Origin: Mycobacterium kubicae
GTDB taxonomy: Bacteria > Actinomycetota > Actinomycetes > Mycobacteriales > Mycobacteriaceae
DNA length: 64,000 nt
Assembly: GCF_015689175.1 (NCBI RefSeq)
Contig: NZ_CP065047.1
Span: forward strand, 1,550,001-1,614,000
Reading direction: 5' to 3'
Shown here: piece by piece, positions 1 to 9,481 of the stretch
Numbering within the stretch: the first letter of the stretch is position 1
How the letters are laid out: every line of letters begins with the position of its first letter
Made by a program: the position numbers and the translations under genes
The notes under the pieces: generated by a model
The model's input: the letters and a program-made list of their open reading frames with translations, nothing else
The model's database searches: none
Told to the model about the DNA's origin: nothing

Positions 1-94
1 CTATCCGCGGGTGTCGGGTGAAGGCGCCACATCCTCAACCGCTCAATTCGGCCTCCCATGCCCAAATCACAACTCACACAGGAAAGGTCAGCCA

Positions 95-1129
95 ATGTTC
101 CACGACATCAACCGCGCAATGCGCCCGCGGCATGTCGTGTTGTTGCTCGTCGTGGCCGTCGTGGCCGCGTGTCATGGTGGTGCCAGTGACATCGTCGGTG
201 GCGGCGGCCTGGCCAAGATCAACAGAAGCATCACCCTCGTCGCCTATTCGGTCCCCGAGCCGGGATGGAGCAAGGTCATCCCCGCGTTCAACGCGTCCGA
301 GGAAGGTCGGGGCGTCCAAGTCATCACGTCCTACGGGGCCTCAGGGGACCAATCCCGCGGCGTGGTCGCCGGCAAGCCGGCCGACGTCGTCAACTTCTCC
401 GTGCAACCCGACATCACCCGTCTGGTCAAGGCCGGCAAGGTGTCCGCGGACTGGAACGCCCAGGGCAGCAAGGGAATTCCCTTCGGTTCGGTGGTCACCT
501 TGGTGGTCCGCAAGGGCAACCCGAAGAACATCAGGGATTGGGACGATCTGCTGCGGCCTGGCGTGGAGATCATCACACCCAGTCCACTGAGTTCGGGCTC
601 GGCGAAGTGGAACTTGTTGGCCCCGTATGCGGTCAAGAGCGGCGGTGGCCGCAACAGTCAAGCCGGCGTCGATTACATCAGCAGCTTGGTGCGGGAGCAT
701 GTGAAACTGCGTCCCGGGTCGGGGCGCGTGGCCACCGACGTCTTCATCGAAGGCAGCGGTGACGTGTTGATCAGTTATGAGAACGAGGCCATCGCCGCCG
801 AACGGCAGGGGCACCCAGTCGAACACGTCAATCCTCCCCAGACCTTCAAAATCGAGAACCCGGTAGCGGTGGTGACTACCAGTCCCCAGCTGGAGGCCGC
901 GATTGCATTCAAGAATTTTCAGTACAGCGCCGTGGCGCAAAAGCTCTGGGCGCAAGCCGGTTTCCGTCCGGTCGATCCGGCCGTTGCCGCCGACTTCCGT
1001 GACCAATTCCCGGTCCCGGTCAAATTGTGGACCATTGCCGACCTCGGCGGATGGAGCGCGGTCGACCCCCAATTGTTCGACCGCGGCACCGGCAGCATCA
1101 CCAAGATCTATCTGGAGGCCACCGGATGA
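95..1129 (+). CDS. subI: Sulfate ABC transporter substrate-binding lipoprotein SubI
   Basis: This 344-residue periplasmic solute-binding protein captures sulfate (or thiosulfate) for the CysTWA importer encoded directly downstream. The N-terminus has Arg residues, a hydrophobic stretch at about residues 14-25 and a lipobox VAAC with Cys26, so it should be a membrane-anchored lipoprotein. The body matches the sulfate-binding family (SYGASGDQSR, PADVVNFSVQPD, ITPSPLSSGSAKW). I chose ATG at 95 because GGAAAGG lies just upstream and the signal peptide then begins normally; a GTG at 11 is in frame but adds 28 residues without signal character. The stop overlaps the next start (ATGA), indicating translational coupling. 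Confidence 0.93.
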   Translation: MFHDINRAMRPRHVVLLLVVAVVAACHGGASDIVGGGGLAKINRSITLVAYSVPEPGWSKVIPAFNASEEGRGVQVITSYGASGDQSRGVVAGKPADVVNFSVQPDITRLVKAGKVSADWNAQGSKGIPFGSVVTLVVRKGNPKNIRDWDDLLRPGVEIITPSPLSSGSAKWNLLAPYAVKSGGGRNSQAGVDYISSLVREHVKLRPGSGRVATDVFIEGSGDVLISYENEAIAAERQGHPVEHVNPPQTFKIENPVAVVTTSPQLEAAIAFKNFQYSAVAQKLWAQAGFRPVDPAVAADFRDQFPVPVKLWTIADLGGWSAVDPQLFDRGTGSITKIYLEATG

Positions 1130-1995
1130 CCGCGGCGATTCAGCCCGAACTCGTCCCACCCGACCATGAAACGACCCCGGCACCGGCTACCGGTGCCGCC
1201 GGCGAGCCCAGCAGCACGCCGCTGCGCGTCGGTGTGGTGACGCTATGGTTGTCGGTCATCGTGCTGCTGCCGCTGGCCGCGATCGCATGGCAGGCAATCG
1301 GCGGTGGATGGCAGCACTTCTGGTTGGCGGTCACCTCGCACGCCGCACTGGAGTCGTTCAAGGTGACCTTGATCGTCTCGGTTGTTGTCACGCTCCTCGA
1401 CGTGCTGTTCGGTGTGCTGGTCGCCTGGATGCTGGTGCGTGACGAATTCGTCGGCAAAGGCCTACTCGACGCAGTCATCGACCTGCCGTTCGCGCTGCCC
1501 ACCATCGTCACCAGCTTGGTCATGCTGGCGCTGTATGGCGCCAACAGCCCAGTGCATCTGCACCTGCAGCACACCCCACCCGGAGTGGCGATGGCGCTGG
1601 CGTTCGTCACGCTGCCGTTCGTGGTGCGCGCAGTGCAACCGGTGTTGCGGGAGATCGACCGGGAAGTCGAAGAGGCCGCCGCGTCGCTGGGTGCCAACGG
1701 CCGCAAAGTGTTCAGCTCGGTGGTGCTGCCGTCGCTGCTGCCGGCCGTGTTGTCCGGTGCAGGTCTTGCGTTCGCGCGCTGCATCGGCGAATTCGGTTCG
1801 GTGGTGACCATCGGTGGGGCGGTCCCGGGCAAGACCGAAGTCTCCTCTCAATGGATACGCGCATTGATCGAGAACGACGACCGCACTGCCGCCGCAGCGA
1901 TTTCCATTGTGTTGCTGACGATGTCGTTCACCGTGCTGTTCGGCTTACGCATGGTCGGTGGACGCAGGGCCAAACGTGAGGAGAAGTCGTCGTGA
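1126..1995 (+). CDS. cysT: Sulfate ABC transporter permease CysT
   Basis: One of two inner-membrane permease subunits of the sulfate importer (289 residues, about six membrane segments). After a Pro/Ala-rich cytoplasmic N-terminus of about 35 residues come the segments, and the EAA loop that contacts the ATPase is visible at EEAAASLGANGRKVFSSVVLP, followed by the sulfate-permease hallmark CIGEFGSV. ATG at 1126 overlaps the subI stop by four bases; an in-frame upstream start at 1027 would run inside subI and is rejected. The gene ends in a GTGA overlap with cysW. The family and operon order leave little doubt. Confidence 0.93.
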   Translation: MTAAIQPELVPPDHETTPAPATGAAGEPSSTPLRVGVVTLWLSVIVLLPLAAIAWQAIGGGWQHFWLAVTSHAALESFKVTLIVSVVVTLLDVLFGVLVAWMLVRDEFVGKGLLDAVIDLPFALPTIVTSLVMLALYGANSPVHLHLQHTPPGVAMALAFVTLPFVVRAVQPVLREIDREVEEAAASLGANGRKVFSSVVLPSLLPAVLSGAGLAFARCIGEFGSVVTIGGAVPGKTEVSSQWIRALIENDDRTAAAAISIVLLTMSFTVLFGLRMVGGRRAKREEKSS

Positions 1996-2825
1996 CCACT
2001 GCCGCCGCCGCACCGCCGTCGTGGGCTCGCTACCTCATCCGCTTCGTCGGGTCCTCCTACATCATCGTGATGTTGATCGTCCCGGCCACGCTGATCTTAT
2101 GGCGCACCTTCCGGCCCGGGTTCGGGCAATTCTGGGCGTGGATCACCACACCAGCGGCCATATCCGCACTGCATCTGTCCCTACTGGTCTTGGTCATCGT
2201 CGTGCCGCTCAACGTCGTCTTCGGTGTGCCGACGGCGCTCCTGCTAGCCCGCAACCGGTTCCGTGGCCGTGCTGTGCTGCAAACGGTCGTCGATCTGCCG
2301 TTTGCGGTGTCGCCGATCATCGTCGGGGTCGCGATGATCGTGTTGTGGGGCTCAGCCGGTGCCCTCGGCTTCATCGAGAAAGACCTGGGTTTCCGGATCA
2401 TCTTCGGTGTTCCCGGAATCGTGTTGGCCAGCATCTTCGTCACCATGCCGTTCATCGTCCGTGAAGTGCAGTTGGTGCTCGCCGAAGTAGGTACCGAACA
2501 GGAGCAAGCGGCCGCAACGCTGGGTTCTGGTTGGTGGCAGACGTTTTGGCGGATCACCCTGCCGTCCATCCGGTGGGGGTTGACCTACGGCATCGTGCTC
2601 ACGACCGCCCGCACCCTGGGCGAGTTCGGCGGGGTGATCATGGTGTCGTCCAACCTACCCGGCAGCACCCAGACACTGACGCTGCTGGTCAACGACCGGT
2701 ACAACCGCGGAGCGGTATACGGCGCCTATGCACTCTCCACGTTGATGATGGGCGTTGCGGTTGCTTTTCTGATCGTCAAGGGGGTCCTGCTGCTTCGCCG
2801 GGCCCGAGCGAAACAGCAGGCTTGA
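1992..2825 (+). CDS. cysW: Sulfate ABC transporter permease CysW
   Basis: Second permease of the sulfate importer, 277 residues with about six membrane segments, expected to pair with CysT in the channel. The EAA loop is EQAAATLGSGWWQTFWRITLP, and the following LGEFGGVIMVSSN matches the conserved sulfate/molybdate permease region. GTG at 1992 overlaps the cysT stop codon (GTGA), so expression is probably coupled. Fifteen bases separate its stop from cysA. Confidence 0.93.
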   Translation: MTTAAAAPPSWARYLIRFVGSSYIIVMLIVPATLILWRTFRPGFGQFWAWITTPAAISALHLSLLVLVIVVPLNVVFGVPTALLLARNRFRGRAVLQTVVDLPFAVSPIIVGVAMIVLWGSAGALGFIEKDLGFRIIFGVPGIVLASIFVTMPFIVREVQLVLAEVGTEQEQAAATLGSGWWQTFWRITLPSIRWGLTYGIVLTTARTLGEFGGVIMVSSNLPGSTQTLTLLVNDRYNRGAVYGAYALSTLMMGVAVAFLIVKGVLLLRRARAKQQA

Positions 2826-2840
2826 CAAGGAGATACGCAA

Positions 2841-3923
2841 ATGTCTGAAACACAGAGACAACCGGCTGACTATGCGATCACGGTGCGTGATGCGTATAAG
2901 CAGTATGGCGATTTCGTGGCGTTGGATCATGTGGATTTTGTGGTGCCCAGCGGGTCGTTGACGGCGTTGTTGGGGCCCAGTGGGTCGGGTAAGTCGACGT
3001 TGTTGCGCACGATCGCCGGTCTTGATCAGCCCGATAGTGGGACGGTGACGATCAATGGCCGGGATGTGACGCGGGTGCCGCCGCAGCGGCGTGGGATCGG
3101 GTTTGTGTTTCAGCACTATGCGGCGTTCAAGCATTTGACGGTGCGCGACAACGTGGCTTATGGGTTGAAGATCCGCAAGCGGCCCAAGGCTGAGATCAAA
3201 GACAAGGTTGACCATTTGTTAGAGGTGGTGGGGCTCAGCGGTTTTCACACCCGCTATCCCAATCAGCTTTCTGGGGGTCAGCGTCAGCGGATGGCGTTGG
3301 CGCGGGCGTTGGCGGTGGATCCGCAGGTGTTGTTGCTCGATGAGCCCTTTGGTGCGTTGGATGCCAAGGTGCGTGAGGATTTGCGGGCGTGGTTGCGTCG
3401 GTTGCATGACGAGGTGCATGTGACCACGGTGTTGGTCACCCACGATCAGGCCGAGGCGTTGGATGTGGCCGATCGCATCGCGGTGCTCAACAAGGGCCGC
3501 ATCGAGCAGGTCGGCACGCCCACGCAGGTGTATGACGCCCCGGCGAACGCGTTCGTCATGTCGTTTTTGGGGGCGGTCTCGGCGCTCAACGGGGCGTTGG
3601 TGCGCCCGCATGACATTCGGGTGGGCCGCCGACCCGACATGGCCATCGCCGGCGGTGACGGCAGCGCCGAGTCCATCGGCGTGGTCCGGGCTACCGTCGA
3701 CCGCGTGGTCACTCTGGGCTTCGAGGTGCGGGTGGAGTTGACCAACGCGGCCACCGACACCCCGTTCTCCGCGCAGATCACCCGCGGCGACGCCGAAGCA
3801 CTGGCCCTACGCGAAGGCGACACCGTCTACGTCCGCGCCACCCGCGTACCACCGATCGGTCACCCGGTGACCGGCGGCGGTGAGGAGGTCGATCAACAGT
3901 CAGCGGTCACGTCGTCGGTCTGA
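2841..3923 (+). CDS. cysA: Sulfate ABC transporter ATP-binding protein CysA
   Basis: ATPase that powers sulfate uptake through CysTW (360 residues). Visible nucleotide-binding elements: Walker [10 protein letters not shown] (45-53), Q-loop Gln91, signature LSGGQ (143-147), Walker B LLLDEP (164-169) and switch His201; the C-terminal third is the regulatory beta domain of CysA/PotA-type ATPases. AAGGAGA stands just before ATG 2841. Codon choice changes within the gene: up to about 3560 many codons end in T or G (gat, cat, tat, ttg, gtg), whereas the remainder uses the C-ending style of its neighbours. This suggests a recombined or gene-converted front half. Confidence 0.95.
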   Translation: MSETQRQPADYAITVRDAYKQYGDFVALDHVDFVVPSGSLTALLGPSGSGKSTLLRTIAGLDQPDSGTVTINGRDVTRVPPQRRGIGFVFQHYAAFKHLTVRDNVAYGLKIRKRPKAEIKDKVDHLLEVVGLSGFHTRYPNQLSGGQRQRMALARALAVDPQVLLLDEPFGALDAKVREDLRAWLRRLHDEVHVTTVLVTHDQAEALDVADRIAVLNKGRIEQVGTPTQVYDAPANAFVMSFLGAVSALNGALVRPHDIRVGRRPDMAIAGGDGSAESIGVVRATVDRVVTLGFEVRVELTNAATDTPFSAQITRGDAEALALREGDTVYVRATRVPPIGHPVTGGGEEVDQQSAVTSSV

Positions 3924-3980
3924 CGCGGGCATTGCCTTGCAGCGTTGACGCGGCCGTAACAGAATCGCCATCCAACCTTC

Positions 3981-4004
3981 CTACGGTGGGTCGGTCCACC
4001 GTAG
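3981..4004. promoter_or_regulatory. Perfect inverted repeat before the type III glutamine synthetase
   Basis: Arms CTACGGTGG (3981-3989) and CCACCGTAG (3996-4004) pair perfectly around a six-base spacer. The element sits 14 bases before the chosen TTG start of the glutamine synthetase gene and 57 bases after the cysA stop. No T-run follows. It could be an operator, an attenuating mRNA hairpin, or a terminator of the cys operon; position so close to the ribosome-binding region favours a regulatory role for the downstream gene. Confidence 0.55.
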
Positions 4005-4018
4005 TGATAGGAACTCAT

Positions 4019-6196
4019 TTGAGCGCGAACGCGGTTCGCCTGCAGGCGATCAACAACGTCGAGGCATACATCCCCCCGGCGATCAGTTTCGTCCCCGGCG
4101 AGACGCCCGGCGAAATCTTCGGCGCGAACGTCTTCACCAAAGCCGAGATGCAGGCGCGATTGCCGAAATCGGTCTACAAGTCGGTCGTGGCGACCATCGA
4201 GAAGGGCGTCAAGCTTGACCCGGCCGTCGCCGACACCGTGGCCGTGGCGATGAAAGACTGGGCGCTGGAACGCGGCGCCACCCACTACGCGCACGTGTTC
4301 TACCCGATGACCGGGCTGACCGCCGAGAAGCACGACAGCTTCCTCGAACCCATCTCCGACGGTCAGACGCTCGCCGAGTTCGCCGGCAAGACCCTCATCC
4401 AGGGCGAGCCCGATGCCTCCAGCTTTCCGTCGGGTGGACTGCGCAGCACCTTCGAAGCCCGCGGCTACACAGGGTGGGACGTCACCAGCCCGGCGTACAT
4501 CCTGGAAAACCCCAACGGCAACACCTTGTGCATCCCCACGGTGTTCGTCTCGATGACCGGTGAAGCGCTGGACTACAAGACCCCGCTGCTACGCAGCCAA
4601 CAGGCGATGGGCATCCATGCCGAGCGCATCCTGAAGTTGTTCGGCCACCAGGAGCTGAACAAGGTCGTGTCGTTCTGTGGCCCCGAGCAGGAGTACTTCC
4701 TGGTCGATCGGCACTTCTTTCTGGCGCGGCCCGACCTGGTGAACGCCGGTCGCACCGTGTTCGGCGCCAAACCGCCCAAAGGCCAGGAGTTCGACGACCA
4801 CTACTTCGGCGCGGTACCGGAACGAGTCCTGGGCTTCATGATGGACACCGAGCGCGAACTGTTCAAGCTCGGCATCCCGGCCAAGACGCGGCACAACGAG
4901 GTGGCACCCGGCCAATTCGAGGTCGCGCCGATGTTCGAGCGGGCCAACATCTCTTCCGACCATCAGCAGCTGCTGATGAGAGTGTTCAAGGCGACCGCCA
5001 AAAAGCACGGTATGGAGTGCCTGTTCCATGAGAAGCCGTTCGCCGGCGTCAACGGATCGGGCAAGCACGTCAACTTCTCGGTGGGCAACTCCGAGCTGGG
5101 ATCGCTGCTGGTGCCGGGTGACACCCCGCACGAGAATGCCCAGTTCCTGGTGTTCTGCGCGGCGGTGATACGGGCCGTGCACAAATTCGCCGGGCTGCTG
5201 CGCGTTTCGGTCGCCTCGGCCACCAATGACCACCGCTTGGGTGCCAACGAGGCACCGCCGGCGATCATCTCGATCTTCCTCGGCGAACAACTTGCCGATG
5301 TGTTCGAACAGATCGCCAAGGGCGCCGCGACCTCGTCAAAAGGCAAGGGCACCATGATCATCGGTGTCGACACGCTACCCCCGCTGCCCACCGATGCCGG
5401 CGACCGCAACCGCACCAGCCCATTTGCGTTCACCGGCAACCGGTTCGAGTTCCGGGCCCCAGGCTCCGGGCAGACGGTTGCCGTGCCGATGATCGTCCTG
5501 AACACCATCATGGCGGACTCGTTCGATTACCTGGCCACCATTTTGGAGAAGGCGGTTGACGACGGCGAGGACTTCGACGCGGCGGTGCAGGCGCTGCTCA
5601 CCGATGTCATCACCGAACACGGCGCCGTGGTGTTCAACGGGGACGGGTACTCGGAGAACTGGCAGATCGAGGCCGCCGAGCGGGGCCTACCGAACCTGAA
5701 GACGACTCTGGACGCCATCCCGGAGCTGATCAAGCCGGACTCGGTCGCCCTTTTCGAGAAATACGGGGTGTTCAACGAACGTGAGCTGCACAGCCGCTAC
5801 GAGGTCCGTCTGGAGCAGTACGCACTGACGGTCGCAGTGGAAGCGAAGCTGGCAGCCGAAATCGGGACGACGATCATCCTTCCCGCCGCGATCCGTTACC
5901 AGACCGAGCTGGCCCAAAACGTTGCGACCTTGAAAGCCGCCGGGATAGAGCCGAACATGGCTGCGCTGGAAGCGGTTTCGGCTCCGCTCGCCGATCTGAC
6001 CGCGGCGCTGGCGACGCTGCAATCAGCGCTGGGCGATCACAGTGCGGATTCGGCACTCGCGGAAGCCAAGCACGCTCAACAGTCGCTGCTGCCGGCGATG
6101 GAGGCGGTGCGCACCGCCGCCGACGCGCTCGAAGGCGTTGTGGCAGATGACTTGTGGCCGCTGCCCACCTATCAGGAGATGCTCTACATCCTCTGA
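4019..6196 (+). CDS. Glutamine synthetase type III (GlnN family)
   Basis: Predicted to condense glutamate and ammonia to glutamine using ATP, as a GSIII enzyme distinct from the GlnA1-type GSI of mycobacteria. From TTG at 4019 the protein has 725 residues, close to the usual GSIII length. Family motifs include [40 protein letters not shown] and [12 protein letters not shown]; the long C-terminal region after about residue 590 is the GSIII-specific extension. I prefer TTG 4019 because AGG lies eight bases upstream and the GSIII N-terminus ([11 protein letters not shown]) follows at once; another TTG at 3932 would add 29 unlike residues spanning the inverted repeat. Its placement beside sulfate uptake genes gives no obvious functional link. 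Confidence 0.92.
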   Translation: MSANAVRLQAINNVEAYIPPAISFVPGETPGEIFGANVFTKAEMQARLPKSVYKSVVATIEKGVKLDPAVADTVAVAMKDWALERGATHYAHVFYPMTGLTAEKHDSFLEPISDGQTLAEFAGKTLIQGEPDASSFPSGGLRSTFEARGYTGWDVTSPAYILENPNGNTLCIPTVFVSMTGEALDYKTPLLRSQQAMGIHAERILKLFGHQELNKVVSFCGPEQEYFLVDRHFFLARPDLVNAGRTVFGAKPPKGQEFDDHYFGAVPERVLGFMMDTERELFKLGIPAKTRHNEVAPGQFEVAPMFERANISSDHQQLLMRVFKATAKKHGMECLFHEKPFAGVNGSGKHVNFSVGNSELGSLLVPGDTPHENAQFLVFCAAVIRAVHKFAGLLRVSVASATNDHRLGANEAPPAIISIFLGEQLADVFEQIAKGAATSSKGKGTMIIGVDTLPPLPTDAGDRNRTSPFAFTGNRFEFRAPGSGQTVAVPMIVLNTIMADSFDYLATILEKAVDDGEDFDAAVQALLTDVITEHGAVVFNGDGYSENWQIEAAERGLPNLKTTLDAIPELIKPDSVALFEKYGVFNERELHSRYEVRLEQYALTVAVEAKLAAEIGTTIILPAAIRYQTELAQNVATLKAAGIEPNMAALEAVSAPLADLTAALATLQSALGDHSADSALAEAKHAQQSLLPAMEAVRTAADALEGVVADDLWPLPTYQEMLYIL

Positions 6197-6203
6197 CAGA
6201 CGT

Positions 6204-6265
6204 CGTCGGGCGTGGGGTTTGTCCGCATGAGCGGAACTTGGTGATCCTTCGCCCCACGCCCGACG
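6204..6265. terminator. Large hairpin between convergent genes
   Basis: Arms CGTCGGGCGTGGGG (6204-6217) and CCCCACGCCCGACG (6252-6265) are perfectly complementary over 14 bases. The 34-base loop contains a second small stem, TCCGC/GCGGA around ATGA. It lies between the stop codons of the glutamine synthetase gene and the convergent antiporter gene, so it probably ends transcription from both sides. There is no U-tract, as is usual for mycobacterial terminators. Confidence 0.75.
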
Positions 6266-6281
6266 GCCCAACCTGGCGGCG

Positions 6282-7778
6282 TCACTCCACCTCGCCGTAC
6301 TCGTCGAACCAGTGTGCGAGCTTGCCTCGCCGGCTCACCGCACGAAGTCGCGATTCGGCAGCGGCTCGGGTCTTGCTCGTCGTCACGATCAGCAACTCGT
6401 CGCCGGTGGCGATGCGGGTGTCGGGCTCCGGCACAAAGGTGTGACCGTTGCGGATGATCAAGGTGATCACCGCTGGGTCGGGCAGGCGCAGCTCCAAGAT
6501 CGTGACGTTGTGCAAGCGGGACAACGGTTGAACCGTCATGGTCAGCAACTCCGCGTCGAGCACGTCCAGGGGCGCGGCTTCGACCTGGATCTCCCGGGTC
6601 GCTTCGCGGGAGATCAGCCCCAGCCGGTGTGCGAGGGGACGCAGGCTGGGCCCTTGCACCAACGTGAACACCATCACGAGCACGAAGACGATATTGAGTA
6701 GCCGAGTACTGTCGCGCACTCCCGCGACGACCGGGAATGTCGCCAACACAATCGGCACCGCGCCGCGCAACCCCGCCCAGGACAGAAAAACCTGATCACG
6801 CCACGGAATGTGGAACCCCACCAGGGCTCCCATTACCGACAGGGGCCGGGCCACCAGCAGCAACACCAGTCCGATGACAACCGCCGGGGCCACGTCGTGT
6901 CGAAGCTCGCTGGGATCCACCAGCAAACCGAGCAACACGAACAATCCGATCTGGGCCAACCAGCCGAGTCCCTCGGCGAAGGATCGGGTGGCCGACCGGT
7001 GGTGCATTCCCGAATTGCCCAACACCACCGCGGCCAGATACGCGGCGATGAATCCGCTCGCGTGCACACTGCCCGCGGCGGCGAACGCGACGATCCCCAA
7101 GCCGAAGGTCGCGATGGGGTACAACCCGGATGCCGGCAACGCGACACGGCGCAGCGCGACACTGCCGAGGTATCCGACGCCCAATCCGATCGCCGAGCCG
7201 CAGACCAACTCGTAGACCAGGTTGACCGCCGCCGCCTCCGGCTCGAACACGAACGGAACGGCGCTGAATACCAGCACCAGAATCACCGCGGGCGCATCGT
7301 TGAAGCCGGACTCGGCTTCGAGCAGTCCCGCCAGACGCCGCGGCAACGGCAGCACGCGCAGCACGGAGAACACCGCTGCCGCGTCGGTGGAGGAGACGAT
7401 CGCTCCCAACAGCAGGGCCAGCTGCCAGTCGATATGCAGGAACAGATGGGCCCCCACCGCGGTGACCGCGGTGCTGATACCCACTCCGAGGGTGGCCAGC
7501 GCCGACGCGGGCGCCAACACGTCGCGGATGTCGGAGAATCGCGTGGTCAACCCGCCCTCGACCAGGATGACGGCCAGCGCCGCAGTGCCCACGTTCCGGG
7601 CCAGTTCGACGTCGTCGAACTGCAAACCGAGCCCGTCCTCGCCGACCACCACGCCGACCAGCAGGAAGAACAGCAGGCTGGGAAAGCCGACCCGAGTGGC
7701 CACCCGGGTACCGACGATGCTGGCCAGCAGCACGAGGCCGCCGATCAACAGCGTCAGATACAGCTGGTCCAAACTCAT
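6282..7778 (-). CDS. Potassium/proton antiporter, CPA1 NhaP2/CvrA type
   Basis: Predicted inner-membrane cation/proton antiporter of 498 residues. The first 390 or so residues hold 12-13 hydrophobic segments with typical CPA1 motifs (SSTDAAAVFSVLR, ESGFNDAPAV, WAGLRGAVPIVLA). The remaining tail (about 405-480) looks like a TrkA_C/RCK_C ligand-binding domain (PLSRLHNVTILELRLP ... GDELLIV), as in K+-specific NhaP2. ATG at 7778 begins directly before the first membrane segment; the frame stays open far upstream but those residues have no membrane or family character. It is divergent from a TrkA-like gene, which supports a role in potassium homeostasis. The exact ion is inferred. Confidence 0.85.
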   Translation of the reverse strand: MSLDQLYLTLLIGGLVLLASIVGTRVATRVGFPSLLFFLLVGVVVGEDGLGLQFDDVELARNVGTAALAVILVEGGLTTRFSDIRDVLAPASALATLGVGISTAVTAVGAHLFLHIDWQLALLLGAIVSSTDAAAVFSVLRVLPLPRRLAGLLEAESGFNDAPAVILVLVFSAVPFVFEPEAAAVNLVYELVCGSAIGLGVGYLGSVALRRVALPASGLYPIATFGLGIVAFAAAGSVHASGFIAAYLAAVVLGNSGMHHRSATRSFAEGLGWLAQIGLFVLLGLLVDPSELRHDVAPAVVIGLVLLLVARPLSVMGALVGFHIPWRDQVFLSWAGLRGAVPIVLATFPVVAGVRDSTRLLNIVFVLVMVFTLVQGPSLRPLAHRLGLISREATREIQVEAAPLDVLDAELLTMTVQPLSRLHNVTILELRLPDPAVITLIIRNGHTFVPEPDTRIATGDELLIVTTSKTRAAAESRLRAVSRRGKLAHWFDEYGEVE

Positions 7779-7946
7779 GCGGGTCCGTTCGATTCTCGGC
7801 AGCGGTCGTCGACGGCGCGACCCTTCGGAAGGAGCGCCGGATCGACAATGAGGTGCTGCCAGTAAATCAGGACTGGGCTGCCCCACGCGCGCCGTGCGAC
7901 GCCGACTGCCCGCGCCGTCAGGGCCGGAATGGGACATGATGACTAG

Positions 7947-8660
7947 GTGGCGAGGCGAAAAATGCGAATCGGGATTGCCGGTGCCGGCAAAGTCGGCCGG
8001 TCCGTCGCGCAGGAGCTCCTCGACTACGGCCACAAAATCCTGTTGATCGAACGCAACCGCAGCAACTTCGAACCACACACGGTGCCCGACGCGGACTGGC
8101 TCAACGCCGACGCCTGCGAATTGTCGGCGCTGCAAGAGGCTGGTGCCCACACCTGCGACGTGGTGATCGCTGCGACCGGTGACGACAAGGCGAACCTGGT
8201 GGTGGGCCTGCTGGCCAAAGTCGAATTCGGAGTGCCTCGGGTGGTGGCCAGGATCAACGAAATCCGCAACGAGTGGCTGTTCACCAAGGCGTGGGGTATC
8301 GATGTGGCGGTCTCCACACCCGGCGCCATGGTCGCCGGCATCGAGGGCGCCATCGATGTGGGTCACCTGGTCCGACTGATGGGACTGCGGGAAGGGCAGG
8401 CCGCCATCACGAAACTCACGCTGCCCGAAGATAATTCGCTGGTGGGGCAGCGGGTGGGGGCGCTGGCTTTGCCGGGCAACACCGCGTTGGTCACCGTCGT
8501 GCGCGGTGACAAAGTGGTGGTTCCGCAGTCCGACGACGTGCTCAAGGCGGGCGACGAGATGTTGTTCGTTGCCGATAGCGCTCTGGAAGGTTCCTTCGGC
8601 GCCGCCGTGCACACCGCCGAGCTGAACCTCCCGCCCGCTGCGGCCCCGCGCGAGCACTGA
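7947..8660 (+). CDS. TrkA-family potassium uptake regulator (RCK/KTN protein)
   Basis: Soluble NAD(H)-binding regulator of a potassium transporter, about 237 residues. The N-terminal Rossmann core has RIGIAGAGKVGRSVAQELL (GxGxxG at about 12-17) and the acidic LLIERN that ends strand two; the C-terminal 80 residues form a TrkA_C domain (LTLPEDNSLVGQRV ... GDEMLFVADS). The start is uncertain: GTG 7947 gives MARRKMRIGI, whereas ATG 7962 with GAGG closely upstream gives MRIGI. It diverges from the antiporter gene over a 168-base gap. No TrkH/Ktr membrane partner is present in the window, so its target may be the neighbouring antiporter or a distant channel. Confidence 0.87.
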   Translation: MARRKMRIGIAGAGKVGRSVAQELLDYGHKILLIERNRSNFEPHTVPDADWLNADACELSALQEAGAHTCDVVIAATGDDKANLVVGLLAKVEFGVPRVVARINEIRNEWLFTKAWGIDVAVSTPGAMVAGIEGAIDVGHLVRLMGLREGQAAITKLTLPEDNSLVGQRVGALALPGNTALVTVVRGDKVVVPQSDDVLKAGDEMLFVADSALEGSFGAAVHTAELNLPPAAAPREH

Positions 8661-8721
8661 GGGCCCGGCGCGCCGCACCGCGATCGACCAAGTCGCGTCG
8701 GCGCACTAAAATCCCCTAGTC

Positions 8722-9447
8722 ATGGCGATTCGGCGCGCCGTTCTGCTGATTGCGGACATCGGCGGATACACGCACTACATGAGTTGGAACCGGCTGCATC
8801 TGGCCCACGCCCAGCAAGCGGTGGCCGGACTGCTGGAGGCCGTCATCGATGCCGGCAAAGGCCTCAAACTGGCGAAACTGGAAGGCGACGCCGCTTTCTT
8901 CTGGGCACCCAACGGCGATGCCCGCACGGTCTGTGAGCGGCTCCCGGCGATGCGGCAATCATTTCTCGCCCGCAAGGAACGGTTCCAGAAGGACGCGCTG
9001 TGCGACTGCGCCAGCTGCTCACAACTGGGCAAGTTGTCGCTGAAATTCGTTGCGCACGTGGGTGAGGTGGCCGAGCAGAAGGTCAAGAGGCGTACCGAAC
9101 TTGCCGGCCTCGATGTCATCTTGGTGCACCGCATGCTGAAGAACTCGGTGCCGATACCCGAATACGTGCTGATGACCGAAGTCGTGGCGGAGTGCCTCGA
9201 GGAGTCGATGCGTCAGCTGTCCAAGCCGCTTGTCCACCATTTCGAAGGCATCGGGGAAACGTCGACCTTCTATCTGGACCTGGCCACGGCCGACGTCGCG
9301 CCGTCGGCGCCTGCGCGCGGCACGCTCAGCCGGCTCTCGCTGAAACTCAACCTGGAAATGAAGACGTTGCCGTTCATGGTCGGCATCAAGAAGCCGGCTG
9401 TCGGCTTCCGCAACCTCGGCCGGGCCCCCGAACAACTGGCGGTATGA
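8722..9447 (+). CDS. DUF2652 protein with cyclase-like fold
   Basis: A 241-residue protein that I place in DUF2652. Its start ([14 protein letters not shown]) and the later [12 protein letters not shown] resemble the two metal-binding Asp segments of class III nucleotidyl cyclase homology domains, but no full catalytic set can be shown. A cysteine cluster CDCASC at about residues 94-99 stands in the middle and could bind metal. The last 45 residues are basic and hydrophobic. It is 62 bases downstream of the TrkA-like gene on the same strand and 34 bases before a SnoaL-like gene. Biochemical activity is unknown. Confidence 0.75.
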   Translation: MAIRRAVLLIADIGGYTHYMSWNRLHLAHAQQAVAGLLEAVIDAGKGLKLAKLEGDAAFFWAPNGDARTVCERLPAMRQSFLARKERFQKDALCDCASCSQLGKLSLKFVAHVGEVAEQKVKRRTELAGLDVILVHRMLKNSVPIPEYVLMTEVVAECLEESMRQLSKPLVHHFEGIGETSTFYLDLATADVAPSAPARGTLSRLSLKLNLEMKTLPFMVGIKKPAVGFRNLGRAPEQLAV

Positions 9448-9481
9448 CGGCGACCGGCTGACCGGGGCTAGCATCGCTGCG

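Noticed and set aside
341..1183. Long minus-strand frame opposite subI
   Set aside because: Antisense shadow; the plus strand has a clear lipoprotein with family motifs.
6810..7865. Plus-strand frame of 351 codons opposite the antiporter gene
   Set aside because: Gln/Arg/His-rich composition typical of an antisense GC shadow; no ribosome-binding site or domain.
6282..8678. Open frame of 798 codons that would fuse an antisense region to the antiporter
   Set aside because: The first 300 residues lie opposite the TrkA-like gene and have no family or membrane character.
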